Shown piece after piece: positions 20,940 to 31,444 of a stretch of 64,000 nucleotides of DNA (position 1 is its first letter; each line of letters begins with the position of its first letter). The stretch spans positions 432,617,080-432,681,079 of the forward strand of contig CM068373.1 of the NCBI GenBank assembly GCA_034769895.1, given 5' to 3'. The DNA comes from Magicicada septendecula (taxonomy: Eukaryota > Arthropoda > Insecta > Hemiptera > Cicadidae). A program made the position numbers and the translations under genes. The notes beneath the pieces are model-generated. The model did not search any database. It was given only the letters and a program-made list of their open reading frames with translations, and was not told the DNA's origin.

Positions 20940-22950
20940 TTTTCATCTATAAAATAAAAGACCAAATTAAACAAATCTAAATTATTTCAAATAATTTGTT
21001 AACTTTTATCGCTAATAACTGTAAATATACTAATTCAGATATGCCTTGTACACGTCGTTAAACACTACATACAAAGAGTAATATTCAAATGACATGTGGC
21101 CACTAATGACGGATCCTTTCTAAACCATCAACAGTTATTCAACGAGACGTAAACGGATATGACTGAAGATTGGGGTCCTAATTGGAGGCAGTAACACGTT
21201 TCGCAAGTATTTGCAAAACATTGAGGTAGATACATAAATCGATATATATATTGCAACGATACAGCCATATGCTGGTCTGAGATTGTAAAAATATTTCATT
21301 GTTAGATTAGGGGGGAAATTAACTTGTTGCGACAGGCAAGGAACACCTGCTCAATTGTATGTGTGTTACGCGTGTATCTTGCGTGTGTTAGTGATGCATC
21401 TACAGACAGGAATCTCAGCTACCCGCCCCAAGTAATTAATAAAATAATTATTTAATTCCACTGTGAAAAAACTAATTAGTTTATAAACAAACAAAAGGCA
21501 CCAAAGTGTGTGTAAATTTTATAGTTATCCCCAGTGAGAAAATGACGTTAATAGGACACGCTACGCGAAGTCAGTGCGAAATAAACGTGCCAAAAAATAC
21601 GCAAATTACCATAAGACGCTCAAATTATTACAGTGAGTGCTTAATCAAATTAGCTATTATTTGTGCTATCTCGATTCCGTGCAAAACATTGCTATTTGCT
21701 AATAATTGCAAATATATGAAAAGGTTCGGGAGTGGGGGCTATCATGTAATCTGCAGGTATCGACAGGACGATTTTGGAGCCAACTGGCACGGAATCTGGA
21801 GAGGGTATAAATTAAGGGTTCGACCGAAAACCCTTCTCTTCTTTTCAAGACACAGTTGCAGTCGGACATGCTTTCCGTCGGCAGAAGAGTTTTATTTTAT
21901 TTAAGTCTCATTAACGAACTAATAAGCCGTTCAACAATTAGATTGACAATATTTCGGAAAGCGTAAAGTACCGGGACCGTTTAAGACTACAAAGAGTATC
22001 TACGGAGAAGCTACCAGAGCGACAAGGGATGCTGGACTTTAGACGATGTTTTTGGACGCCTAACCGACGTTTAAGATCCACCTTGCAGCAGATAGCAATT
22101 CTCTGAGGCGGGCCACACACTGCTGGAGAACGACGCTGTACTCTAGACATATCCAGGACCACGCCAGGCCAGGAGGAATGGAAAACCAACTCTGGACAAC
22201 GCTGGACCTCGTCAATAAGTCGTAAGATCATCAACACTCGAGGTGACATGCATAATGCATTTATAAATGATTTAAAAAAAAAGAGCTCATAAAGACTATA
22301 TCAAAAGACAATAAATTAAAACAAAGAAAAAAGTTATGAGAAGGAATAATATTTTAGAAATGTAGATAAATGTTTAGTCGTAAGAATGAGCGATCGCATA
22401 TAAAGAAATCAGAAAAAAAAAGAATTTAATGTTGAGAGAGTAGATTTTGTTTATCAAAGTAAATAGTTAAATTGATTTGATATTTGCATTATAGAAAAGA
22501 ATAATTTAAATTTTGAATATAAAACAAATGCCAGTCTAAAAGTAATTAATATAATTTTAAATTTATTTATTCTTTAACATTGGTATAGACGGAATGAGTT
22601 GAGGTCAGATCTGAAATAAAAGAATGCAATTCAAATTACATTTTAATTTTATTTGTTTTAGTAAATCAAATGGAATCAATGTCTAGATTAAGATTATTAA
22701 CATGTCTAGATGTAAGAGGGTTTTAAATGTGTGTAACACCGTATAGTATAAGAGATAAACATTTAATAATGAGTGATATCGTGACCGAAGATTATTAATA
22801 AAGTTTATTATTTATAAGATTGAGTAAACAATAAATATTAAATTTTAAATACTCATAAATCTAATACTCTTATTATAATTACACCTGATATCGTTATACA
22901 ACCTCCATAAATTACAGTATCTTAAAACGGTCATCTGTAAAGTTGCATCA
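20940..22950. other. unrecognised interior of the duplicated unit
   Basis: Holds an open frame of 132 codons (21506-21904, plus) and one of 103 codons (22249-21938, minus); neither shows a known motif. A TATA-like TATAAATTA at 21806 precedes a GC-richer stretch to about 22250, which together look somewhat like an LTR or a core promoter with leader. No terminal repeats were found. Sequence from 22260 to 22950 is AT-rich and featureless. Confidence 0.4.
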
Positions 22951-23330
22951 CTTTGGCGTCCCAAAGAATGTGGGGCTCCTCAAACACAAATACATTTATA
23001 TTTGCAACTTGTGTCATTGTAATATATATATATATATATATATTTTTACATTCTACATATAGAACATTTTTGTCACACACCTCTGCGCTCACATTGCTCG
23101 CGCTACGTAGAGATCAAAACAGCAACCTTCTGCCTCCTATCGATTCGCGGGCACAATACCCTGCCAATGATTAGCAAAGCGAAGTATAGTCGCTAGGCAG
23201 AGTAGACGACGTGTACTGTGTTTGCAAGAATAATTTACTTTCTACCAAGTAGATGACGTACTACATATTCATATATTATTATTTAATATATTTAATATTT
23301 ATAATCACTTTACCTCAAGATATTTTCTCC

Positions 23331-23382
23331 TTATTTGGAACATGTTTCGGGAAGCATTGTGTTTCCATCTTCAGCCTTCCTG
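23331..23382 (-). ncRNA. Hammerhead-like motif of a PLE 3' end (duplication copy 2)
   Basis: Identical to 20341-20392, with the same core, hairpin and GAAA and the same weak helix I. Confidence 0.5.
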
Positions 23383-23695
23383 ATTTTGTGTCTTACATTT
23401 CTGTGCACTTTATAAAAATAAATGGTGTTACTGTGGTAAATTCTTTAATTTATTTGTATTAAAATGTTTTCCTGCTTAACAAATTTGTAGTTTAAAATTT
23501 TATTATTTTTAACGAGCGTAGGCATGATGACAAATTTTTGAAGACCTACTCTTAAATTTGTAACCTACAAATTCATATTGTTACGTAATGCGGAGAAAGC
23601 GTTCTGTACGTTTCTCGAATATTCCAGCTGCAGTGTGTGTGCGTACATAATGCTTGTTACTTTACGGTAAAATACAATTACGCGTCAATTATCGG

Positions 23696-23926
23696 CTATT
23701 TTTTGTCTTCTGAAGTATTTGTGTGTTGGTTGGTTGTTGTGGTTTCCTGTTTGCCTCTGGTACTTTAAATTGGTATTAGTGTGTGTGATTGTGGTGTATA
23801 TGTTAGTATTTTGTGTATTTTCTATGTTGAGTGCTTTGAAAATTGTGTCATGTTTTGTATTGATTTGTATTTATTCAGGTATTAGTGTGTTTTGTGTTTT
23901 ATGTTTGTATATTTGTAAATGTTCCT
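23696..23926 (-). pseudogene. Penelope-like element C-terminal remnant (duplication copy 2)
   Basis: Identical to 20706-20936. It shows no independent history from copy 1. Confidence 0.7.
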
Positions 23927-26009
23927 AGTTTTTCATCTATAAAATAAAAGACCAAATTAAACAAATCTAAATTATTTCAAATAATTTGTTAACTTTTATC
24001 GCTAATAACTGTAAATATACTAATTCAGATATGCCTTGTACACGTCGTTAAACACTACATACAAAGAGTAATATTCAAATGACATGTGGCCACTAATGAC
24101 GGATCCTTTCTAAACCATCAACAGTTATTCAACGAGACGTAAACGGATATGACTGAAGATTGGGGTCCTAATTGGAGGCAGTAACACGTTTCGCAAGTAT
24201 TTGCAAAACATTGAGGTAGATACATAAATCGATATATATATTGCAACGATACAGCCATATGCTGGTCTGAGATTGTAAAAATATTTCATTGTTAGATTAG
24301 GGGGGAAATTAACTTGTTGCGACAGGCAAGGAACACCTGCTCAATTGTATGTGTGTTACGCGTGTATCTTGCGTGTGTTAGTGATGCATCTACAGACAGG
24401 AATCTCAGCTACCCGCCCCAAGTAATTAATAAAATAATTATTTAATTCCACTGTGAAAAAACTAATTAGTTTATAAACAAACAAAAGGCACCAAAGTGTG
24501 TGTAAATTTTATAGTTATCCCCAGTGAGAAAATGACGTTAATAGGACACGCTACGCGAAGTCAGTGCGAAATAAACGTGCCAAAAAATACGCAAATTACC
24601 ATAAGACGCTCAAATTATTACAGTGAGTGCTTAATCAAATTAGCTATTATTTGTGCTATCTCGATTCCGTGCAAAACATTGCTATTTGCTAATAATTGCA
24701 AATATATGAAAAGGTTCGGGAGTGGGGGCTATCATGTAATCTGCAGGTATCGACAGGACGATTTTGGAGCCAACTGGCACGGAATCTGGAGAGGGTATAA
24801 ATTAAGGGTTCGACCGAAAACCCTTCTCTTCTTTTCAAGACACAGTTGCAGTCGGACATGCTTTCCGTCGGCAGAAGAGTTTTATTTTATTTAAGTCTCA
24901 TTAACGAACTAATAAGCCGTTCAACAATTAGATTGACAATATTTCGGAAAGCGTAAAGTACCGGGACCGTTTAAGACTACAAAGAGTATCTACGGAGAAG
25001 CTACCAGAGCGACAAGGGATGCTGGACTTTAGACGATGTTTTTGGACGCCTAACCGACGTTTAAGATCCACCTTGCAGCAGATAGCAATTCTCTGAGGCG
25101 GGCCACACACTGCTGGAGAACGACGCTGTACTCTAGACATATCCAGGACCACGCCAGGCCAGGAGGAATGGAAAACCAACTCTGGACAACGCTGGACCTC
25201 GTCAATAAGTCGTAAGATCATCAACACTCGAGGTGACATGCATAATGCATTTATAAATGATTTAAAAAAAAAGAGCTCATAAAGACTATATCAAAAGACA
25301 ATAAATTAAAACAAAGAAAAAAGTTATGAGAAGGAATAATATTTTAGAAATGTAGATAAATGTTTAGTCGTAAGAATGAGCGATCGCATATAAAGAAATC
25401 AGAAAAAAAAAGAATTTAATGTTGAGAGAGTAGATTTTGTTTATCAAAGTAAATAGTTAAATTGATTTGATATTTGCATTATAGAAAAGAATAATTTAAA
25501 TTTTGAATATAAAACAAATGCCAGTCTAAAAGTAATTAATATAATTTTAAATTTATTTATTCTTTAACATTGGTATAGACGGAATGAGTTGAGGTCAGAT
25601 CTGAAATAAAAGAATGCAATTCAAATTACATTTTAATTTTATTTGTTTTAGTAAATCAAATGGAATCAATGTCTAGATTAAGATTATTAACATGTCTAGA
25701 TGTAAGAGGGTTTTAAATGTGTGTAACACCGTATAGTATAAGAGATAAACATTTAATAATGAGTGATATCGTGACCGAAGATTATTAATAAAGTTTATTA
25801 TTTATAAGATTGAGTAAACAATAAATATTAAATTTTAAATACTCATAAATCTAATACTCTTATTATAATTACACCTGATATCGTTATACAACCTCCATAA
25901 ATTACAGTATCTTAAAACGGTCATCTGTAAAGTTGCATCACTTTGGCGTCCCAAAGAATGTGGGGCTCCTCAAACACAAATACATTTATATTTGCAACTT
26001 GTGTCATTG

Positions 26010-26055
<46 letters not shown>

Positions 26056-26295
26056 CGATAGATGAAACAGTTTCTTAACATGGATTCCTGTGATGTTGAA
26101 AAATGCATAACATTGTTGGATCTGTGGAAAAATCAACTGTTTTTTTAAATACAAGTTACGTTGAGATACAAAATTATAGTTTTATAAAGTTATGATAGTT
26201 CCTGTACACTACTACGGGTGTGAATTATGGACAACAACCTAAAACAGAACATTTTCTTTTATAAAATTGCTAAACTGCTATAATTGTTTTTATTA

Positions 26296-26340
26296 TTTAG
26301 ACAAAGCTTTTCGTCATTACTGACATCTTCAGGTCTTAAA
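26296..26340 (-). ncRNA. Hammerhead-like ribozyme candidate, left arm
   Basis: Mirror of 26349-26393. The minus strand carries the same core CTGAAGA, extra T, GTCA-GTAA-TGAC hairpin, GAAA and AGCTTT, with helix I from TTTAAGAC and GTCTAAA. Confidence 0.6.
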
Positions 26341-26348
26341 AAAGGTTT

Positions 26349-26393
26349 TTTAAGACCTGAAGATGTCAGTAATGACGAAAAGCTTTGTCTAAA
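26349..26393 (+). ncRNA. Hammerhead-like ribozyme candidate, right arm
   Basis: Helix I strand TTTAAGAC (26349-26356), core CTGAAGA (26357-26363), extra T, helix II GTCA-GTAA-TGAC with a GNRA-type loop, GAAA (26377-26380), helix III A-U and A-U around a two-base loop, U at position 17, then GTCTAAA (26387-26393). Helix I makes seven pairs with one bulged A. The fold agrees with 7251-7298 although the sequence differs, which supports structural rather than chance conservation. Confidence 0.65.
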
Positions 26394-26814
26394 TAATAAA
26401 AACAATTATAGCAGTTTAGCAATTTTATAAAAGAAAAGTAAGGATGGCTGCTAATTTAAACAATACGAAGAATAAAACAGAACAGTAAAATACAGACCTC
26501 AGAAATAGTATTCTTAAGAGGGTTTCCTATTCTTAAGACGTGTTTTAAACTAGGCCGTATAAGAAATAAGATCATAAGAAAAAACTAAAAGTTTTTAACT
26601 TGAATGAACAATTTGAAGATTACAAACAACGGTAGAAATGAACACTTAGAGAGATTGTCAGATTCCAGATTGGCCAAACAAGTCTAGAAATACAAAACTA
26701 TCGAACAGAGGTGTGTGAGTGGACCCAGAAAGAGATGGCTGAAAGATTTTTGAAGGCAGAACGGGCGGCACCTTGCCTATACCTTGTTGAGAAGATGATG
26801 ATGAACATGCACAC

Positions 26815-27585
26815 AACTGGATTCCTGTTTACGCTGAGACGTTGTTAAGTGGACATTCACGTATAGTTACGCCCTTTTCACTGTCTACCAAATTTAAGAA
26901 TGACTTTTCATTTATAGTGAGTACTAACAGTAAATTACTGTTGTTACTGACAATAAAAGTCACCATTATTCACCGTTATATTGAATTGCGGAAACGGAAG
27001 TATGTGATTATTAGCCCTCACCCTTTAACGGTTCCAGTCAACTGTGTTATCCAATACTGTTGCATTAGAGCTCTTCAGCAACTTCTGGAAAGTTAGCTAA
27101 TTGAGTGTCAACATTCCTGTTCAGAAAACGATTAGCTCTCAGCGTCCCTTAAGCTAGAGGAGGGAGGTTGTCGGGTAAGTAACCTGACAGCAAAGTCGTT
27201 TATATTGAACTCACGCGCACGAACACAGACAGACGCCCGCGCGCTCACAAACGTGACTACAATTTCGTATCCACCTCGCGTCATGTTGATGTTCCAAGAC
27301 GAGTCAGCTAAATAAAATCAACTCCAAGAAAGAATCTGATAACTCTACTAATAATGACGACCTACTTTTTTCTTCACATACACAATATGTGTTTTTCATA
27401 TTTTTTCTAGGAGTATCAACAAGTAAATGTTGTGCACATACACAGCCTTCTTGCATTATTCAAGCAAAAATAATCTTGATTGTACGTTTAACGTAAATAA
27501 TGTGTAAAATTAAAATATTGTATTAATATAAAGAACTCTAGTGTGTGTGTGTGTTCTTTGAACATTGTTACTATACTTTATCACT
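26815..27585. other. no gene recognised
   Basis: The 84-codon open frame at 26842-27096 has no motif. A patch at 27190-27260 is richer in CG dinucleotides than its surroundings. Confidence 0.4.
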
Positions 27586-27586
27586 A

Positions 27587-27687
27587 TCTTCTTCTTCTTC
27601 TTCTTCTTCTTCTTCTTCTTCTTCTTCTTCTTCTTCTTCTTCTTCTTCTTCTTCTTCTTCTTCTTCTTCTTCTTCTTCTTCTTCTTC
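27587..27687. repeat. (CTT)n tract, the (AAG)n tail of a minus-strand LINE
   Basis: About 33 pure CTT units. It directly follows the 3' end of the LINE read on the minus strand. Long poly-Leu, poly-Phe and poly-Lys open frames across it are artefacts. Confidence 0.9.
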
Positions 27688-28005
27688 ATCCTGAGGCTGT
27701 GGACTTTACGATCCGTTGCGCACTCCTTGGTCCGACCATCTTTGCTTTGAACTTCCAATACTCCGCCGTCCTTTTGAATTATAAACCAAAATTTTCTTTT
27801 AGTATACTGTTCGTCTGCAACCTTTCAACACGATCTGTCAAATTCTGTCTGTTTTGCTTTATCCTTTCGTTTAGGTTGTATATTCAAAGGATGTTGTTTA
27901 TATCACTCTTTCTAAGCCGATCCCTCCGTGGTAACCCTGGTACTGATCGTAAAAATTTCATTTCACTAGCCTGTATCAAGCTTGGGGTCTTTGGGCTTTT
28001 CACAG
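27688..28005 (-). pseudogene. LINE ORF2 C-terminal fragment (family E)
   Basis: Minus strand reads S-L-I-Q-A-S-E-M-K-F-L-R-S-V-P-G, then D-R-L-R-K-S-D-I-N-N-I-L, then I-Y-N-L-N-E-R-I-K-Q-N-R-Q-N-L-T-D-R-V-E-R-L-Q with a stop inside. This is the coiled stretch before the G-R-R tail seen in family E at 43257-43535. It then runs directly into (AAG)n. The catalytic RT domain is missing. The same junction in two places shows the repeat is part of the element's 3' end. Confidence 0.8.
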
Positions 28006-28009
28006 TTAT

Positions 28010-29654
28010 TCATATAAATTTATAAATAACCAACTTCAAATAACACGTTTATTCGAAACATGATTTAGACAGCAACAACAACAATTATTATAATTATCAT
28101 TATTTTCATTATCATCGTACAATCAGACCACACATTCCTTGCACAATATTTGTCATACTGGCTCTTATACTCATTTTTTGTGGCGAGTCACTGGACATTA
28201 TCTTTCGCCTAATCTCTCCTGTAAGTGTGTGTTTCTTTTCTACTTCAAGTACTCTCTGCGCATTTGTTCTGCACTTCTTTCGTATTTCCTTTAACTACTG
28301 TTCTGTTTACACCCCTCAATGCACAATCCAAGTACATTTTATGGCCTCCCTCCTTTTACTACACCTCTTTTCTTCTAGGTGATCTTTACGGCTGAGATTT
28401 CTCTTCTGCACGCCGGCGTATTATCTGAACCTTTGGTAGCGCTACTACATATTATTCAGTTATACATATTATTCAGTGTTCTGAATTTAGAATATTCATA
28501 GCGTTTTCGGTATTTCGTCTATGTCACAATTTGTAATCCTCCGAGATTGTTGTTATTTTATATTTGCAACTTTATTTCTTGTTAAAAATATTGTCTTTCC
28601 AACGTACGTAATCAATTATTTTATTGATACTTTCTTATTGTAGTGTTTGCTTCTACGACTATTTTGTATCTAAAAACGATTTGCAACTTCTATGTTTTCT
28701 CTAATTAAACTTTTATCTCCTCTCAATCATTTCACCTAATGGTCCTCTAAAAATTTTAAACTGACACTCTCAAAAATTTAGTTTCGTACCTCTAATTCTT
28801 GGTTATCTCTCTTTTATTTTAATCTGACTTCCATACATTTATTTTGTATTATAATGGTTAACATTCTACCCTTGTTTTAACAATTTGTAATTTGGAGTTT
28901 TTTCAAGATTTTCCCTACACAGTGTAATTATGACAAAACATTTCCCATAAGCTACACTGTCCTTTTTGTTAATTTCATAGTTTTTCTTTACTTTGATACC
29001 AGATAATTATTTTTTTTACATAATACAGCATTGGTCACGCTGTACCTCACATCTTTTGTTGTTCATTTTTTCAAAGTGAAATTTATATATGTGTTAATGA
29101 ATGAAGGTGAAAATTGAGTAACGAGAAAACTTTCAACGCGTTAAACATTACCCGTTATTCAAAATAATGATGACTTGGTTTCTACTATAAAGAATATTTA
29201 GTTAATAAATATTTAGCTAATGCATTACGCGCTGCATGAAATCGCTAAAATAAATGTCTCTATTTGTATTTACGTAACCATACAGAGATTTTGCATGTAC
29301 TTTCCTTACATTTCTACGCAGTTCTTTCAAAGCAGTCGATTGTTTCATGTGACTTTTCTAATTTGTTTATTTCTTTTCCTTTTAAGGCTTCTTTGCTCAA
29401 GGCTTCTATGCTCGTGTTTGTGTTTACCTCTTTCTCTGTTTCAAGCTTTTTTAAATTCATTTTTATTTTTGTTATTTAAACAAAAAATTTATTTTGAATT
29501 GGTCAAAATTATTATTAGTCAGACTTATAACGTATGGATATTAAAGCACTAAATAGAGAAGTCTTTAATAGTAATCCAATAGTAAGAGCTTGATGATTCG
29601 TAGGAAAAGTAGCACCAAGAGAAAAAGTAAATGAATGAATATATTATGGGAATT
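28010..29654. other. AT-rich interval, nothing recognised
   Basis: 28110-28440 is somewhat pyrimidine-rich and might be an old LINE on the minus strand, but no diagnostic residues survive. The 110-codon frame at 29220-29552 is hydrophobic, low in complexity and has no known motif. Confidence 0.45.
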
Positions 29655-29658
29655 ATAT

Positions 29659-30130
29659 TATTACGACAGTCTCATTGATCGTCGTATGGTACAGTAGAAA
29701 CAAAATACAAGACACTAGTAAGGTAACTAATATGTAGCTTGAATTACCAGAAATAACAGTTTATAATCAACTTGTACAATAATCCAAATTAAACTTGTTC
29801 ACACGAAATAATAATGTCAACTATAAATAATTCTGCACTAACGGTTAACACAATAACGCTTTACACAAACACTATTCGATCTGCACTAAAGAGAAATCGC
29901 TCAACGAACTGCCCATAAGCCGGCTGCTATGGCTTTTTATAGGTAGCGCAGGCCTTGTAAAAAAATCTTCCATCCTCAATTTGCACGCCACTTAATGCTG
30001 ACGTTAATGCGTTCCTAAGTGGCCTCTTGAAGATTCTAGATCAAACTTGTACGCGCCTTGACTGAGGCAACATCCCCCAGACTGTGAGGGAGGACTTTCT
30101 CGGCTATTCTAGTAAGTTCCATTCGTAACA
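29659..30130 (-). mobile_element. Solo LTR (reverse), short subfamily
   Basis: A 472-bp LTR in reverse: TATTACGACAGTCTC at the left end (LTR 3' end) and ATTCGTAACA at the right (LTR start). ATAT at 29655-29658 and ATAG at 30131-30134 give a near-perfect target duplication. A TATA box read on the minus strand lies at about 29930-29942 (CTATAAAAAG). It shares the ends TGTTACGA...GTCGTAATA with 53803-54299, so these two are closest relatives. Confidence 0.85.
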
Positions 30131-30134
30131 ATAG

Positions 30135-31045
30135 GCTATATTTACTTACTGACTTCAGGAATAAATTAATAGTTAAGGACGCACACGGTAACCGAATAAT
30201 TTATGGAAATATTAGAACTTATATGACTACGAGGATAAGTTGTCGAATAACCGAAAACGATGGAAATTGGAAACGGGAAAATAGGGGAACGCTGTACCGA
30301 TGTACAGTAATGATGTTTTTTTACGGTTCGTTTAGTTTTTCAGTAGAGTTAGATTAATCGTAGCAGTGAGAACTACTCTGTATTTTTACCACACCGTTAC
30401 CGTTCTACCATATAGTCAAAGCAGTAAGAATTTTAAACATTACTCAAACACTGATACAGGTATTGCATATGTTGATTTTTGACGTATCTCAATCATCGAG
30501 GGAATAGATACTCATCTTCAACCACATGTAACCTGTTTTTTCAACATTCACACTCAATAGTGTCTCGAGAGTAGTAGCCTTTGCGGTTTTTTAAGGCGTC
30601 TTTTACTGAGGCAAGTTTCGTTGTCTGAAGTCACTTGTTCTAAATTCTGAATCCCGTTGGTTATAACCTGACACGGGAATATACTTCTGTGTATTTGAAG
30701 GAACTTGTGTGGAGGGATGTGTTGTATTTACATCAAAGTAACTGGAAAAAGGCACTGTTGGGTGTAACTGTCAAACTACGTAATATAGCCGCGTCAAACA
30801 ACTCTCTGGGTTTTTACCAGCAATCAAATAAAAATCCGGCAGACTCTTCCAGTGTTAACAATTTTAGATAGAATTCATTAGTATCAGCAGGGATATTTTC
30901 CTGTACAGTGTGCAGTTGGTGAGATGATGACTGTGCATGTAAACAATTTCTGCGTTATAGACGCATTTCTTTATGCGTTAAGCGCATTGCGTAAGTTGTA
31001 TGCATTATACTCATATTTACGTGTATAAAGTTCATATCTGTAAAC
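30135..31045. other. no gene recognised
   Basis: AT-rich. The 60-codon frame at 30689-30871 has no motif. Confidence 0.45.
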
Positions 31046-31047
31046 AA

Positions 31048-31440
31048 TTCATGGGTACCTAAGAAATAAAACACGTAAGGATACCCAGATGAAATTTTAT
31101 AAAACTGTGGCTCTCCCCACATTCCTTTATGCTATTGATACATGGTGTCTTGGTAAAAGAGACGTGCAGAGGATTCAGGCAGCCAAAATGAAATTTCAAA
31201 AAGGGTCGCAAGGTTGTTTTCTCTTGGATCGGAGAAGGAACGATGATATCAGAGGCGATTTAAACATTGTATCATTGCAAAATAAGATTGAAGACCACAG
31301 AAGGAGATGGTGTGAACACTTGAATCGCATGCCTGATATCCGTCTACCTGTGGGTGCCTTGGGTTATCACCCTACTGGGAAGAGAGATGTCGGTAGACCG
31401 AGGAGGAGATGGGTTCCGGAACAGGTCTAAGGCCTAGTTC
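31048..31440 (+). pseudogene. LINE ORF2 C-terminal fragment (family C)
   Basis: An open frame of 113 codons (31089-31430): M-K-F-Y-K-T-V-A-L-P-T-F-L-Y-A-I-D-T-W, then R-D-V-Q-R-I-Q-A-A-K-M-K-F, then N-I-V-S-L-Q-N-K-I-E-D-H-R-R-R-W-C-E-H-L, and the tail G-K-R-D-V-G-R-P-R-R-R-W. It is intact to its stop, but it lacks RT and endonuclease domains, so it is a 5'-truncated copy with no independent function. The family recurs at 55650-56031. Confidence 0.88.
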
Positions 31441-31444
31441 TTGG

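Larger units (their letters stand above)
20052..23041. repeat. 2,990-bp tandem duplication, copy 1
   Basis: Every position compared in 20052-23041 matches the base 2,990 bp further on. The join at about 23041 falls in a (TA)n tract that is shorter here than at the end of copy 2 (26011-26052). The unit contains a PLE remnant, repeat X with a partial LTR, and about 2 kb of unrecognised sequence. Identity this complete means a very recent duplication or an assembly error. Confidence 0.9.
23042..26031. repeat. 2,990-bp tandem duplication, copy 2
   Basis: Second copy of 20052-23041 in direct orientation. It repeats the PLE remnant (23696-23926, minus), X-LTR piece (23398-23695), ribozyme motif (23331-23382, minus) and both unrecognised open frames (24496-24894 plus, 25239-24928 minus). 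Its end runs into a longer (AT)n tract at 26011-26052, after which unique sequence resumes. Confidence 0.9.
26252..26472. mobile_element. Palindromic insertion with exact 12-bp target duplication and two ribozyme motifs
   Basis: TAAAACAGAACA occurs at 26240-26251 and again at 26473-26484. The 221-bp insert begins with a palindrome (26252-26437) whose two arms of ~90 bp are nearly perfect reverse complements about a short centre at 26341-26350. It ends with a 35-bp unpaired tail (26438-26472). One arm abuts the duplication directly, as at 7072-7337 but in the opposite orientation. Each arm contains a complete hammerhead-like motif. It interrupts LINE family F, which proves it is an insertion. 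No protein is encoded. Confidence 0.85.
26190..26810 (+). pseudogene. LINE C-terminal fragment (family F), split by an insertion
   Basis: Plus strand reads Y-Y-G-C-E-L-W-T-T-T up to 26240. After the inserted palindrome (26252-26472) and its duplicated 12-mer it resumes as K-I-Q-T-S-E-I-V-F-L-R-G-F, then K-V-F-N-L-N-E-Q-F-E-D-Y-K-Q-R, then S-D-S-R-L-A-K-Q-V (third frame) and a G-P-R-K-R-W-L-K-D-F tail at about 26730. The end has the GATGATGATG run typical of this family, as at 61690-61860. Several frame changes show it was dead, or died, apart from the insertion. Removing the insert makes the order continuous. Confidence 0.8.

Noticed and set aside
21806..21814. TATA box of a host promoter
   Set aside because: No gene follows; it could belong to an unrecognised LTR, so it is only mentioned in the interval entry.
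21506..21904. 132-codon frame as a host gene (and its copy at 24496-24894)
   Set aside because: No known motif or splice context, and the copies are identical because the whole segment is duplicated.
27510..28025. Poly-Lys, poly-Leu and poly-Phe proteins
   Set aside because: Translation of a (CTT)n tract.
28110..28440. Decayed coding region
   Set aside because: Minus-strand reading is charged and vaguely LINE-like, but no diagnostic motif survives.
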